Below, one piece after another: positions 34,568-43,450 of a stretch of DNA of 60,681 nucleotides. The position numbers were made by a program, and so were the translations under genes. The DNA is taken from NCBI RefSeq assembly GCF_002387245.1, contig NZ_DGLD01000012.1, positions 1 through 60,681 on the forward strand, written 5' to 3'. Under the pieces are notes generated by a model. That model saw nothing but the letters and a program-made list of their open reading frames with translations. It was not told the origin of the DNA and ran no database searches. The stretch's first letter is position 1. Each line of letters begins with the position of its first letter. The stretch is from Brevundimonas sp. UBA4553. GTDB lineage: Bacteria; Pseudomonadota; Alphaproteobacteria; Caulobacterales; Caulobacteraceae.

Positions 34568-36186
34568 TGCAGGCGGTCATTCTCGCAGGGGGCAAGGGCA
34601 CCCGGTTGGCTGAGCGCTTGGCCGGTAAACCCAAGCCTCTGGTGGAGGTGTGCGGAGTGCCGCTGCTCGAGCGCCAAGTGCGGATGCTTGAGGCCCACGG
34701 TGTCGATGACGTCGTCGTCCTAGTGAACCACGCAGCGGATCAGATTCGGGATTTTTTCTCGGCTAACGAGTTTTCGGCCAAGGTTCAGATCGTGGATGAC
34801 GGCGAACCACGGGGAACCGCTGGAGCTGTTCTTGCCTGTCTCGATCTTCTGCAGCCGAGATCGCTAATCATCTATGGCGACACCCTGTTCGATATCGACG
34901 TGTCACATATGGTCGCTGCTCACGTCGCCGCTGGCGCGGAAGCCACCCTGTTGTTGCACCCCAATGACCACCCCGCTGACTCGGACCTGGTCGCGCTCGA
35001 CGCCGACGGATTTGTGAGCGCCTTCCATGCTCACCCGCACCCGATCGACGCATACCGTCGCAACCTCGTAAACGCCGCCTTCTATGTGGTGGAGCGTGAG
35101 GCGCTTCTTCGCTGGCGGGACATACGGGTTCCCAGCGATTTCGGGCACGATCTGTTTCCGGTGATGATCGAGGCGGGCCAGCGCCTCCTGGGCTATGTCA
35201 GCGCGGAATACATCAAGGATCTCGGCACGCCGACCCGTCTGGACAAGGTGGAGCGGCATCTCTTGTCGGGACTGGTCGAGGGGGCGAGCCGGCGTCGACC
35301 GCAACGCGCTGTATTTATCGACCGCGACGGGACCCTGAATCAGCCTGCCGGACATATAGCCACGCCGGAAGCTATCGAGTTGATACCGGGGACTGCTGCA
35401 GCCTTGCGCCGTCTAAACGATACGGGCGCGCGCACCGTCCTGATTACGAACCAGCCCGTTATTGCACGGGGGGAATGTGATCTAGCGACGCTCGACAGAA
35501 TCCACGGACGACTGGAGGCGTTGCTTTCTGAGGCCGGGGCCTACCTGGACCGCATATTCGTCTGCCCGCACCATCCCGATGGAGGCTATCCGGGCGAGGT
35601 CGCCGCACTCAAGATTGCCTGCGACTGTAGAAAGCCGGAGCCGGGGATGGTCGAGGCGGCGATCGCCGAGGTCAATATTGACCGGCATCGCAGCTGGATG
35701 GTGGGGGACAGCAGCAGAGACATGAGTATGGCTCGGCGGGCCGGTCTTCTGTCCGTGTTGGTGCAGACCGGTGAAGGCGGGCGTGACGGGGAAGAGGGAG
35801 GCGATTTCGACGTCGAGGTGGCTGATTTTGCCGACGCTGCTGATTTCATTGTCGATCGATATCCGTCCCTGGCCCGTGCTGCGGCTGCGTATGTGGCAAG
35901 CATTCGGCCAGGCGATATCCTCCTCGTGGACGAGACCGAAGCCGTTGGGCTGGCTGCAGTGCTTCGAAATGAACTGCAGTCATCCGGTCAGCTTGCTGTC
36001 ACTCCCATGACAGGGCGGAAGCGCGGTCTTGAGCCTTCGCTTGCAGGGCGACTGGAGACGCTGGATGGTCCCGACGCCGGTGTGATTTTCATCCTGCATT
36101 GGCCTGCAGACATGCCGCCGCCTAATACTCAACGGCGCATCCAGCGGATTCGTCTGACAGACATGACAGAAAGCCTTCCCTCGTGA
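34567..36186 (+). CDS. hddC: fused heptose-1-phosphate guanylyltransferase / heptose-1,7-bisphosphate phosphatase
   Basis: 539 aa, three parts. Residues 1-235: nucleotidyltransferase like HddC (ILAGGKGTRLAERLAGKPKP, GEPRGTAGAVL, IIYGDTLFDIDV, YIKDLGTPTRL). Residues 245-420: HAD phosphatase like GmhB (FIDRDGTLN, TNQPVIARGE, a CPHHPDGG...CDCRKP zinc loop, MVGDSSRDMSMA). Residues 435-539: a third domain I do not recognise with confidence. It looks like a P-loop kinase strand-loop-helix (GDILLVDETEAVGLAAVLRN) with the Walker A residues missing. It would turn heptose 1,7-bisphosphate into GDP-heptose. It overlaps the SDR (TAATG) and hddA (GTGA). Confidence 0.87.
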   Translation: MQAVILAGGKGTRLAERLAGKPKPLVEVCGVPLLERQVRMLEAHGVDDVVVLVNHAADQIRDFFSANEFSAKVQIVDDGEPRGTAGAVLACLDLLQPRSLIIYGDTLFDIDVSHMVAAHVAAGAEATLLLHPNDHPADSDLVALDADGFVSAFHAHPHPIDAYRRNLVNAAFYVVEREALLRWRDIRVPSDFGHDLFPVMIEAGQRLLGYVSAEYIKDLGTPTRLDKVERHLLSGLVEGASRRRPQRAVFIDRDGTLNQPAGHIATPEAIELIPGTAAALRRLNDTGARTVLITNQPVIARGECDLATLDRIHGRLEALLSEAGAYLDRIFVCPHHPDGGYPGEVAALKIACDCRKPEPGMVEAAIAEVNIDRHRSWMVGDSSRDMSMARRAGLLSVLVQTGEGGRDGEEGGDFDVEVADFADAADFIVDRYPSLARAAAAYVASIRPGDILLVDETEAVGLAAVLRNELQSSGQLAVTPMTGRKRGLEPSLAGRLETLDGPDAGVIFILHWPADMPPPNTQRRIQRIRLTDMTESLPS

Positions 36187-37166
36187 TTATCAGTAGAACG
36201 CCCCTACGTATGAGTTTCGTCGGCGGCGGAAGTGATCTTCCGAGCTACTATCGTCGTCACGGGGGAGCAGTGCTTAGCACTGCGATCAATAAGTACATCT
36301 ACGTCAGCGTTAATCAGAAATTCGATGGCGGAATTCGACTTGCTTACTCGAAGGTCGAGGAAGTCGATAATCTGGCTCAGGTCGAGCACCGCCTGGTGCA
36401 CGCCACCTTTGAAATGCTGGGCTTGAATGGCGGTGTCGAGGTCACGACGACCGCTGATATTCCTGCTCGTGGCACGGGCCTCGGATCGTCGAGTTCTTTC
36501 ACGGTGGGTCTGATCCAAGCCGTGTCGGCCTACCAGGGCAACCATACGTCCGCTGATGAGCTTGGGCGGCGTAGCTGCGAAGTCGAAATTGATCGGTGCG
36601 GTGAACCGATCGGCAAGCAGGATCAGTATGCTGCGGCTTTCGGGGGGTTGAACCTCATCGAATTCAACGAGGACGACAGCGTCCGAGTGTCCCCAATCAT
36701 CATGAAGCGTGAGGATCGCGACATGATCGAACGACGCATCATCGTCTTCTATACGGGCATCACCCGAAGCGCGTCGGGGATATTGCAGAAGCAGTCCGAA
36801 GAGGCTGAAAGCGACGTACGAAAGCAGGCTGTGCTTAAGCGGATGGTGGATTTGACCTATCATCTCCGAGACGAGTTTGCTCGTGGACAGATCGATTCAC
36901 TCGGCGAGATCCTGCACGAGAACTGGATTCTCAAGAAGTCTCTTACAGAGAGCATCAGTTCGGAGCAGATCGACGGCTGGTACGATGCGGCGATCAAGGC
37001 TGGCGCCTTGGGCGGTAAGCTTCTGGGCGCCGGAGCTGGTGGTTTCCTGATGTTCTATGCGCCCGTTGATCGTCACGAAGCGATCGCGCGGGCGGTCGGG
37101 TTAAGGCAGATCGATTTCGGTTTCGAGCCGCTCGGAAGCAGGATCCTATTTTATAATCCGGGATGA
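36183..37166 (+). CDS. hddA: D-glycero-alpha-D-manno-heptose-7-phosphate kinase
   Basis: 327 aa, GHMP kinase. The N terminus is RTPLRMSFVGGGSDLPSYYR, the HddA/fucokinase-type sugar pocket; the ATP loop is GTGLGSSSSFTVGL; the C-terminal GHMP motif is KLLGAGAGGFLMFY. It makes heptose 1,7-bisphosphate from the GmhA product. The GTG start overlaps the previous stop (GTGA), so it is coupled to the fused hddC-gmhB gene, whose two activities come after this step. Confidence 0.92.
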   Translation: MIISRTPLRMSFVGGGSDLPSYYRRHGGAVLSTAINKYIYVSVNQKFDGGIRLAYSKVEEVDNLAQVEHRLVHATFEMLGLNGGVEVTTTADIPARGTGLGSSSSFTVGLIQAVSAYQGNHTSADELGRRSCEVEIDRCGEPIGKQDQYAAAFGGLNLIEFNEDDSVRVSPIIMKREDRDMIERRIIVFYTGITRSASGILQKQSEEAESDVRKQAVLKRMVDLTYHLRDEFARGQIDSLGEILHENWILKKSLTESISSEQIDGWYDAAIKAGALGGKLLGAGAGGFLMFYAPVDRHEAIARAVGLRQIDFGFEPLGSRILFYNPG

Positions 37167-37263
37167 AGGCTGACGACCTTTGCGTTGACGCCATGTGTCT
37201 CGGTTGACTAGGCTCACGCTAAGTTGTGGCGTTGGGTTTTGTTTGGCTGCTTGGGGTGAAACT

Positions 37264-37995
37264 ATGAATCTTCCAGAACGCGTACTTTCCGTAATCGCGG
37301 CTTACGATGCAGCCTCGGGCTGCTATCGGCGAGAAGATGGGTCTCTTGATCCTTGTCACACCGAAGTCGAAACGCTCGAGATGTGGAATGGCTTGCTCAA
37401 GTGTATAAAGCCAAAAACTGTCGTTGAGACGGGTGTATATTTCGGTCTGTCAACTTGTTACATAGCGGCCGCCCTGAGGGACTCGGGCGTGCAGGATGCT
37501 AAGGTCTATTCGATAGACCCGTGGGACCTAGATCACTACTGGCGTGAGTCTGACCTGGAGCAATATATTGAATTCTTGCAGATGACGACTCAGGAGGCTG
37601 CTCCCAAGTTGGCTGGCCTTGAGATCGATGTCCTCTGTATAGATTCAATCCATACCTATGAGCAGTCGAGTTGGGAGCTGGCGACGCTAGAACCCCAGGT
37701 CCGAGAGGGAGGGTATATTATCATGCACGATAGCCTCTTTTTCGACGGCGTAGGCCGGACGGCCAAGCATCTCTACGATAGCCCGCGTTTTGAGGTGATG
37801 ACCTTCGAAACGCCTCGAACCAGCAGAGTTCCAACCGTCGATTCGCCGGTGCCTATGGGGTGCACCATAGCAAGGAAGATCCGGAACGGCGCTCCCTTCA
37901 CGCGTGATCCTGCATGGCTACCTGTGCCGGAGGGCCTGCCGGCGGGCCCGCTTCCTCTTTTGCGTCTTGATGCCTTGATGCGATCTGGGGTGTAA
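37264..37995 (+). CDS. class I SAM-dependent methyltransferase
   Basis: 243 aa from the ATG at 37264 (MNLPERVLSV), preceded by GGGGTGA; a frame from 37195 adds 23 unlikely residues. Motif I is VVETGVYFGLSTCYIAAAL, followed by VYSIDPWD, DVLCIDSIHTYEQ and GGYIIMHDSLFFDGVGRT. This is the small-molecule/cephalosporin-hydroxylase-like methyltransferase pattern common in polysaccharide loci. It may O-methylate a sugar of the polymer. It is the last gene of the plus-strand run, 97 bp after hddA, and ends at a strong terminator. Confidence 0.8.
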   Translation: MNLPERVLSVIAAYDAASGCYRREDGSLDPCHTEVETLEMWNGLLKCIKPKTVVETGVYFGLSTCYIAAALRDSGVQDAKVYSIDPWDLDHYWRESDLEQYIEFLQMTTQEAAPKLAGLEIDVLCIDSIHTYEQSSWELATLEPQVREGGYIIMHDSLFFDGVGRTAKHLYDSPRFEVMTFETPRTSRVPTVDSPVPMGCTIARKIRNGAPFTRDPAWLPVPEGLPAGPLPLLRLDALMRSGV

Positions 37996-37996
37996 A

Positions 37997-38020
37997 AAAA
38001 GGGGCCGCGAGGCCCCTTTT
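37997..38020. terminator. bidirectional rho-independent terminator
   Basis: AAAAGGGGCC (37997-38006), a GCGA loop and GGCCCCTTTT (38011-38020) form a perfect 10-bp stem. An A run before and a T run after let it serve both the methyltransferase gene (plus) and rfbA (minus), which converge here. Confidence 0.92.
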
Positions 38021-38050
38021 CCGTCTTCCGGTCAGGCATCGCCAGCGGTT

Positions 38051-38920
38051 CTATCCGTTAGAGATGATGCCCCGAAGATACGCGCCATATGCGCTCTTTC
38101 CTAGCTTGTCGGCCAGTTCTTCGAGTTTAGCGGCGTTGATGAAGCCCTTCTGGAAGGCGACTTCCTCGGGGCAGGCGATTTTGAAACCTTGGCGCTTTTC
38201 AAGAACGCGAACGAACTCCGCCGCCTCCAGGAGGCTATCCGGCGTGCCAGTATCGAGCCAGGCGTAGCCGCGGCCCATGATCTCAACCGATAGCTTGCCG
38301 CGCTCAAGGTAGATGCGGTTGATGTCTGTGATCTCCAGTTCACCGCGCGGCGATGGTTTGAGATCGCGAGCAATTTCGACAACGTCGGAATCGTAAAAGT
38401 AGAGGCCTGTGACGGCCCAATTCGACTGCGGCTTCGCTGGCTTCTCTTCGATGGAGACGGCGCGCATCCGCTCATCGAAAGCGACTACGCCGTATCGTTC
38501 GGGATCATTGACGTGATAGGCGAATACCGTTGCGCTGTCCGGTCGGCTCATGGCGCTGGTGAACAGGTCGGTGATGCCGTGGCCATAATAGATGTTGTCG
38601 CCGAGGATCAGGGCTGACGGATTGTCCCCCACGAAGTCCGCGCCGATGATGTAGGCCTGAGCCAAGCCGTCGGGGCTGGGCTGGACAGCGTACTGTATCT
38701 CCATGCCCCACTGCGAGCCGTCTCCCAGAAGCGCTTGGAAGCTGGGCACGTCGCGCGGTGTTGAGATGATCAGCACCTCGCGGATGCCGGCCAGCATCAG
38801 CGTCGATAGCGGATAGTAGATCATCGGTTTGTCGTAAACCGGCATCAGCTGTTTCGACGTGACCAGTGTCATGGGATGCAGGCGCGTGCCGGACCCTCCG
38901 GCCAGGATGATGCCCTTCAT
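38051..38920 (-). CDS. rfbA: glucose-1-phosphate thymidylyltransferase
   Basis: 289 aa. Makes dTDP-glucose, the first step to dTDP-L-rhamnose. Motifs: ILAGGSGTRLHPMT, SKQLMPVYDKPMIYYPLSTL, QPSPDGLAQAYIIG, LGDNIYYGHG, and VSIEEKPAKPQSNWAVTGLY. Length is standard. It overlaps rfbD by 4 nt (ATGA) and is the last gene of rfbC-rfbB-rfbD-rfbA. Confidence 0.96.
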   Translation of the reverse strand: MKGIILAGGSGTRLHPMTLVTSKQLMPVYDKPMIYYPLSTLMLAGIREVLIISTPRDVPSFQALLGDGSQWGMEIQYAVQPSPDGLAQAYIIGADFVGDNPSALILGDNIYYGHGITDLFTSAMSRPDSATVFAYHVNDPERYGVVAFDERMRAVSIEEKPAKPQSNWAVTGLYFYDSDVVEIARDLKPSPRGELEITDINRIYLERGKLSVEIMGRGYAWLDTGTPDSLLEAAEFVRVLEKRQGFKIACPEEVAFQKGFINAAKLEELADKLGKSAYGAYLRGIISNG

Positions 38921-39819
38921 GCGGGGGTCCCTTCAGCGTGCAGTTCGGTGATGATTTCGGAGACAGCCATCTGCCAAGGGCGGGGTGCGATCGCATAATC
39001 GCGGGTCAGTTTCTCGGTGGACAGGCGAGAGTTCGACGGACGCTGCGCTGGCGTTGGGTAGTCGACTGAAGGGATGCCCTCCACGGTGGCGGACGGGCCG
39101 CCAGTTGCGGCGCTAAAAGTGAAGATCTGCTGCGCCAGTCCGGCCCAACTGGTCTCGCCGGCATTGACGAAATGATAGATGCCGGTTGGCGCGTCGGTGT
39201 CCGCGATCATCTTCAAGGTGATGGTCTTCAAAGTCTCTGCGATGTCGCGTGCCGAGGTGGGGCAGCCATGCTGGTCCTCGACGACGCGCAGGGTCGGGCG
39301 ATCGGCGGCGAGACGAAGCATGGTCTTCAGGAAGTTGGACCGGTGGACGCTCAGGACCCAGGCCGTGCGCAGAACGACTGAACGCGGATTGCCGCTGCGG
39401 ACTGCGAGTTCCCCGGCCAGTTTCGAGGCGCCATAGACGCCCAGCGGGCCGACGGGATCGTCCTCAATGTAGAGTGTCTCCTTCGCCCCATCGAACACAT
39501 AGTCGGTGGAGACCTGGATCAGCGGGACGCCGGCCTTGCGGGTCACCTCAGCCAGGACGGCGGGGCCTATGGCGTTGGCGGAGAAGGCGGTCGCGATCTC
39601 ATCTTCGGCCTTGTCCACGGCGGTGTAGGCACCCGAGTTGATTACGGCGGCGAAGGGCGTTTGGGCGAAGGCGGCCTTGACCGAGGTGATGTCGCCAAGA
39701 TCCATCTCCGCCCGCGTCGGGGCATGGATCACGACGTCCTCGGGCCAATTGGCGGCCTGCAACTCCAGCCCGACCTGGCCGGCCCCGCCTGTGATCAAGA
39801 TGTGAACTGGCTCAGCCAT
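38917..39819 (-). CDS. rfbD: dTDP-4-dehydrorhamnose reductase
   Basis: 300 aa, SDR. It catalyses the last step to dTDP-L-rhamnose. Motifs: ITGGAGQVGLELQ, VINSGAYTAVDKAE, STDYVFDGAKETLY, the catalytic YGASK and RTAWVLSVHRSNF. It overlaps rfbB by 8 nt upstream and rfbA by 4 nt downstream. Confidence 0.95.
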   Translation of the reverse strand: MAEPVHILITGGAGQVGLELQAANWPEDVVIHAPTRAEMDLGDITSVKAAFAQTPFAAVINSGAYTAVDKAEDEIATAFSANAIGPAVLAEVTRKAGVPLIQVSTDYVFDGAKETLYIEDDPVGPLGVYGASKLAGELAVRSGNPRSVVLRTAWVLSVHRSNFLKTMLRLAADRPTLRVVEDQHGCPTSARDIAETLKTITLKMIADTDAPTGIYHFVNAGETSWAGLAQQIFTFSAATGGPSATVEGIPSVDYPTPAQRPSNSRLSTEKLTRDYAIAPRPWQMAVSEIITELHAEGTPA

Positions 39820-40870
39820 GGGCTACGCCCAGGCGCTGGGTCGAATAGCGGGCGTCGAGGATGTCCTGCCACCAATCCTGATTGTCCAGATACCAGGCGA
39901 CCGTCTGTGCGATGCCCTCTTCGAAAGTCACCGACGGGGTCCAGTCCAGGTGGGTGCTGATCTTGGACGCATCGATGGCGTAGCGTTGGTCGTGGCCTGG
40001 TCGGTCGGTCACATAGGTGATTTGGTCGGCGTAGGCCTTGCCGTCGGCCTTTGGCCGCAGGCGATCCAGAATCGCGCAGATGGCCGTCACCACCTCTATG
40101 TTCTTGCGTTCGGCGTTGCCGCCGACGTTGTAGGTCTCGCCGGGCGTGCCGGTCTCAAACACGGCCTGTAGCGCGCGGGCGTGATCGTCGACGAACAGCC
40201 AGTCGCGTACGTTGGAGCCGTCGCCATAGACCGGCAGCGGCTCGCCGTTCAGGGCGCGAATGATGATCAGCGGGATCAGCTTCTCGGGGAAATGATAGGG
40301 GCCGTAGTTGTTGGAGCAGTTAGTCACCAAGACCGGCAGGCCATAGGTGTGACCCCAGGCGCGGACCAGGTGGTCCGATCCGGCCTTGGAGGCCGAATAG
40401 GGCGAACGGGGATCGTAGGCCGTTGTCTCGGTGAAGAAGCCGTCTTCGCCCAAAGACCCAAAGACTTCGTCAGTCGAGATGTGGTGGAAGCGGAAGGCGG
40501 CCTTCTGCGCCTCAGGCAGGCTTTGCCAGTAGCCCAAGGTCTGGTTCAGCATGACGAAGGTGCCGACCATGTTCGTCTGGATGAAGGCGCCGGGCCCGTC
40601 GATCGAACGGTCGACATGGCTCTCGGCTGCGAGGTGAGCGACGACTTCTGGCTTGAACTCGTGCAGGGCGCGAGACACGGCGTCGGCGTCGCAGATGTCA
40701 GCCTGAACGAAGCTGTACCGGCGATCTTGCGCCACCGGCTCCAATGAACTCAGTACGCCGGCATAGGTAAGCTTGTCGAAGACCAGTACTTCATGGTCGG
40801 TGTGTTCAATCAGACGTCGCACCAGAGCCGAGCCGATGAAGCCGGCGCCGCCGGTAACCAGGATACGCAT
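39812..40870 (-). CDS. rfbB: dTDP-glucose 4,6-dehydratase
   Basis: 352 aa, extended SDR. Converts dTDP-glucose to the 4-keto-6-deoxy sugar. Motifs: VTGGAGFIGSALVRRL, HLAAESHVDRSIDGP, ISTDEVFGSL, catalytic Tyr in PYSASKAGSDHLVRAW, and NCSNNYGPYHFPEKLIPL. It begins 14 bp after rfbC ends. Confidence 0.96.
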   Translation of the reverse strand: MRILVTGGAGFIGSALVRRLIEHTDHEVLVFDKLTYAGVLSSLEPVAQDRRYSFVQADICDADAVSRALHEFKPEVVAHLAAESHVDRSIDGPGAFIQTNMVGTFVMLNQTLGYWQSLPEAQKAAFRFHHISTDEVFGSLGEDGFFTETTAYDPRSPYSASKAGSDHLVRAWGHTYGLPVLVTNCSNNYGPYHFPEKLIPLIIIRALNGEPLPVYGDGSNVRDWLFVDDHARALQAVFETGTPGETYNVGGNAERKNIEVVTAICAILDRLRPKADGKAYADQITYVTDRPGHDQRYAIDASKISTHLDWTPSVTFEEGIAQTVAWYLDNQDWWQDILDARYSTQRLGVAHG

Positions 40871-40884
40871 CGGGTTTCTCTCAG

Positions 40885-41460
40885 TCAGAGTGCAGCCAGC
40901 GGCTCAAGGGGCTGGCCATCATATTCAAAGGGGCTGTCGAACTCGGCCAGGGTCGGCAGGATCTTGTCCTTGTCGGACAGGACGGCCCCTGAGGCTGGTA
41001 GAGGCCAGTCGATATTGATGGTCTGATCGTTCCAGACGATGCCGCCGTCGCAGTCCGGCGCATAAACATCGGTCACCTTGTAGGCGACTTCCACGTCTGG
41101 CTCGAGAGTGATGAAGGCGTGTCCGAAGCCGACGGGCACGAAGAGTTGTTCTCCCCCCTCAGCAGTCAGCTTGGCCCCTACCCACTTGCCATAGGTAGGC
41201 GAGCCGCGCCGCAGATCGACCGCATAGTCCATAATGGAGCCACGCACGCACCTTACCAGCTTGGCCTGTGCGTGCGGGGGGCGCTGGAAGTGGAGCCCCC
41301 GAATGGTTCCTGTATTCGCCGAGAATGATTGATTGTCTTGCACGAAGTGGACATCGAAGCCGGCGGCCCGACCGCGAGCCTCGGAATAGGTTTCCATAAA
41401 CCAACCGCGAGCGTCTCCGAAGCGCGGCGCGCGAAGAAGGGCAGGAGTGGAGTTTTTCAT
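40885..41460 (-). CDS. rfbC: dTDP-4-dehydrorhamnose 3,5-epimerase
   Basis: 191 aa from the ATG at 41460; a GTG four codons earlier (41472) is possible. Cupin fold with RFGDARGWFMETY, FVQDNQSFSANTGTIRGLHF (the catalytic His is in RGLHFQ), KLVRCVRGSIMDYAVDLR and GFGHAFITLE. It is the first gene of the rfb operon. Only about 50 bp separate it from the divergent TPR-GT gene. Confidence 0.95.
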   Translation of the reverse strand: MKNSTPALLRAPRFGDARGWFMETYSEARGRAAGFDVHFVQDNQSFSANTGTIRGLHFQRPPHAQAKLVRCVRGSIMDYAVDLRRGSPTYGKWVGAKLTAEGGEQLFVPVGFGHAFITLEPDVEVAYKVTDVYAPDCDGGIVWNDQTINIDWPLPASGAVLSDKDKILPTLAEFDSPFEYDGQPLEPLAAL

Positions 41461-41512
41461 GCCGGGGATCACGATCGAAATATTGTTTTGATGAGCGTGG
41501 GATGCCTAGGGG

Positions 41513-43450
41513 ATGTCTTTCCATGGTATGAGAAATGAAATCAACACATCGGCGCTATTCTTCGTGAGTCTTTTGCATAAGCTGAAGGGGAGCCTGCTTG
41601 AGGCGCGGCGAGAGAGAATGCGTCGACGCTTTGGTGCGGCAGCGGGTGATGAAGCTCGACGTTTCAATCGGCTGAATGAGGCCATTGCAGCGTACGAATC
41701 CTATCTGAAAAAGGCGCCGCAGGATTTGGGCATCCAGCTTCGTTTGGCAGGCGTGCTGCGCGAAGCAGGGCGTTCGGAGGATGCTGCTGTTCGGCTGATG
41801 GCCTTGGCCGCAAATCGGCCCGACAAGGTGAAGGTCAAGCTTGCCTTGGCGGACACGTTGGATGAGATCGGATCGATCGACAGGGCCCAAGTCACCTATT
41901 CCAGTATCCTGGATGATGATCCGTCGAATGTGCTAGCGCAGGAGGCTTTGACGAAGATCGGCCATGCGGCCATGGCTGACTTGGTCCCGTCTGCGCCCAG
42001 GTCCGCGAGACCCGGCGTGAAGTATGTCAACCTCCGGATCGCAGCGGCGGGAGCGTCCGCCGCATCTGTGCTGGCGACCGTCCGGTCAGCCCGATGTGCG
42101 TCGAACGTGGCGTGGTTTGTGTCGGTTCTGGATTTCGAGGGGGAGCTTCGTAACAAGGATGACTTCGCCTTAGACCATGGCGAGGCCAATGAGGCTGAAA
42201 GGGCCGTTGTCGATCTCCATGTCGAGGCTGGCGTGGTTCTAAAGGCCGGCGCTCTGGACTGGCTTCTCTGGGCGATCGACCAGGGGGCGACGGCCGCCTA
42301 CGCTGATCATGAAGAACTCAGCGGCAAGGTCGTTCTTCAGTCGGCGCCTAACCGTTTTGATCTCGCGACAAACCCCGCCCCACCGCCCCTCGCCATCTTC
42401 GCGAAGACAATGTGCGCATCGAGCAGGCACATCTATGATTGGCTTGGCGAGGCCCTCGTGGCGGGCGTGGTTATGCACATACCCTTGGTGTTGTCGCGCT
42501 TGAGCGAGTCGCGCCCCACACCGCCCGCGATAGGCTTCGAGAAGGGCGCCGAAGATCAGGTGCTCGTTGTGATCCCGACGCGAGATGCGGTGGATGAGCT
42601 CGTGGTGATGGTTCGAAGTCTCGTCAACTTGGCCGAGCATCCGAAAGCGCTCGAAATCGTCGTCGTCGATAATGGGAGTCGGCCAAGGATACTCCCGGAA
42701 GTGTTCGGAGATGTGCGCGGCGCTGAGGTCAGCGTCGTCCGCATCGATGAACCTTTCAACTGGTCAAGACTGAACAATCAGGCTTGTGAGGGACGTGCTC
42801 AGCCGATCATCGTTTTCGCCAATAACGACATGGAAATGCGGGCGCCCGGATGGGATGATCACCTTAGATCGCTTCTGAATATGGAGGGTGTCGGCGTCGT
42901 CGGCGCGCGACTGCTCTACCCCAACGGTCTGTTGCAGCATGGCGGTATCGTCATGGGGGCGCTCAACGGTGAACCGCTGCATGACGGCTGGCGCGCCAAA
43001 GGCGACGACGCCGGCCCCCTTGATCGGTGGACGCGACGGCGACCGGCGACGGCGGTGACCGGAGGGTTCATGGCGATCCGCCGCGCCCTTTTTGAAGCAG
43101 TGGGCGGCTTTGACGAGGTGGATTTGCCGATCTCCTGCAGTGACGTGGATCTCTGTTTAAAGGTGGGGGCACGGGGCTGGGCGGTGTTGTACGCGCCTGA
43201 AATCGAACTACGGCACCATGAGTCGCTAACACGCGGTCACGCTCAGGACGGCGCGCAGCGGCGTCGCGCCGAAGCGGAAATGGCCATCTTGCTGACGCGA
43301 TGGGGCGCGCGAGCCGCCTATGATCCGACCAGGAACCCTCAATGGGAGGCAAGGGGTGCTCGCCTCTATGCCGGGCTGCGGCCTCTGACGACGGATCAGG
43401 CGGCTGATTGGGCGCTAAAGACCGCCAGCCGTCCCGCGACCCTGTCCTAG
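41513..43450 (+). CDS. TPR-containing tandem GT2 glycosyltransferase, first domain degenerate
   Basis: 645 aa. TPR repeats (about residues 50-150) are followed by a first GT-A-like domain (about 165-345) that has lost its signature: it keeps GALDWLLWAIDQGATAAYADHE but has LHVEAGVVLKAG where a DxDD motif belongs. The second GT-A domain (about 350-600) is intact: VVIPTRDAVD, VVDNGS, FNWSRLNN, FANNDMEM, SCSDVDLCLKVG. This mirrors the 31629 gene, where the second domain is the degenerate one. Start by ATG at 41513; 41528 is an alternative. Its TAG and the stop of the convergent GT4 gene share one CTAG (43447-43450). Confidence 0.83.
   Translation: MSFHGMRNEINTSALFFVSLLHKLKGSLLEARRERMRRRFGAAAGDEARRFNRLNEAIAAYESYLKKAPQDLGIQLRLAGVLREAGRSEDAAVRLMALAANRPDKVKVKLALADTLDEIGSIDRAQVTYSSILDDDPSNVLAQEALTKIGHAAMADLVPSAPRSARPGVKYVNLRIAAAGASAASVLATVRSARCASNVAWFVSVLDFEGELRNKDDFALDHGEANEAERAVVDLHVEAGVVLKAGALDWLLWAIDQGATAAYADHEELSGKVVLQSAPNRFDLATNPAPPPLAIFAKTMCASSRHIYDWLGEALVAGVVMHIPLVLSRLSESRPTPPAIGFEKGAEDQVLVVIPTRDAVDELVVMVRSLVNLAEHPKALEIVVVDNGSRPRILPEVFGDVRGAEVSVVRIDEPFNWSRLNNQACEGRAQPIIVFANNDMEMRAPGWDDHLRSLLNMEGVGVVGARLLYPNGLLQHGGIVMGALNGEPLHDGWRAKGDDAGPLDRWTRRRPATAVTGGFMAIRRALFEAVGGFDEVDLPISCSDVDLCLKVGARGWAVLYAPEIELRHHESLTRGHAQDGAQRRRAEAEMAILLTRWGARAAYDPTRNPQWEARGARLYAGLRPLTTDQAADWALKTASRPATLS

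Noticed and set aside
36160..36176. TGACAG repeated at 9 bp, resembling a reverse Pho box.
   Set aside because: The spacing is 9, not 11 bp, and it lies inside the coding sequence of the fused heptose gene.
43447..43450. CTAG shared by two convergent stop codons, also at 51065-51068, considered as a functional signal.
   Set aside because: CTAG is a palindrome that gives TAG on both strands; compact convergent genes will share it by chance.
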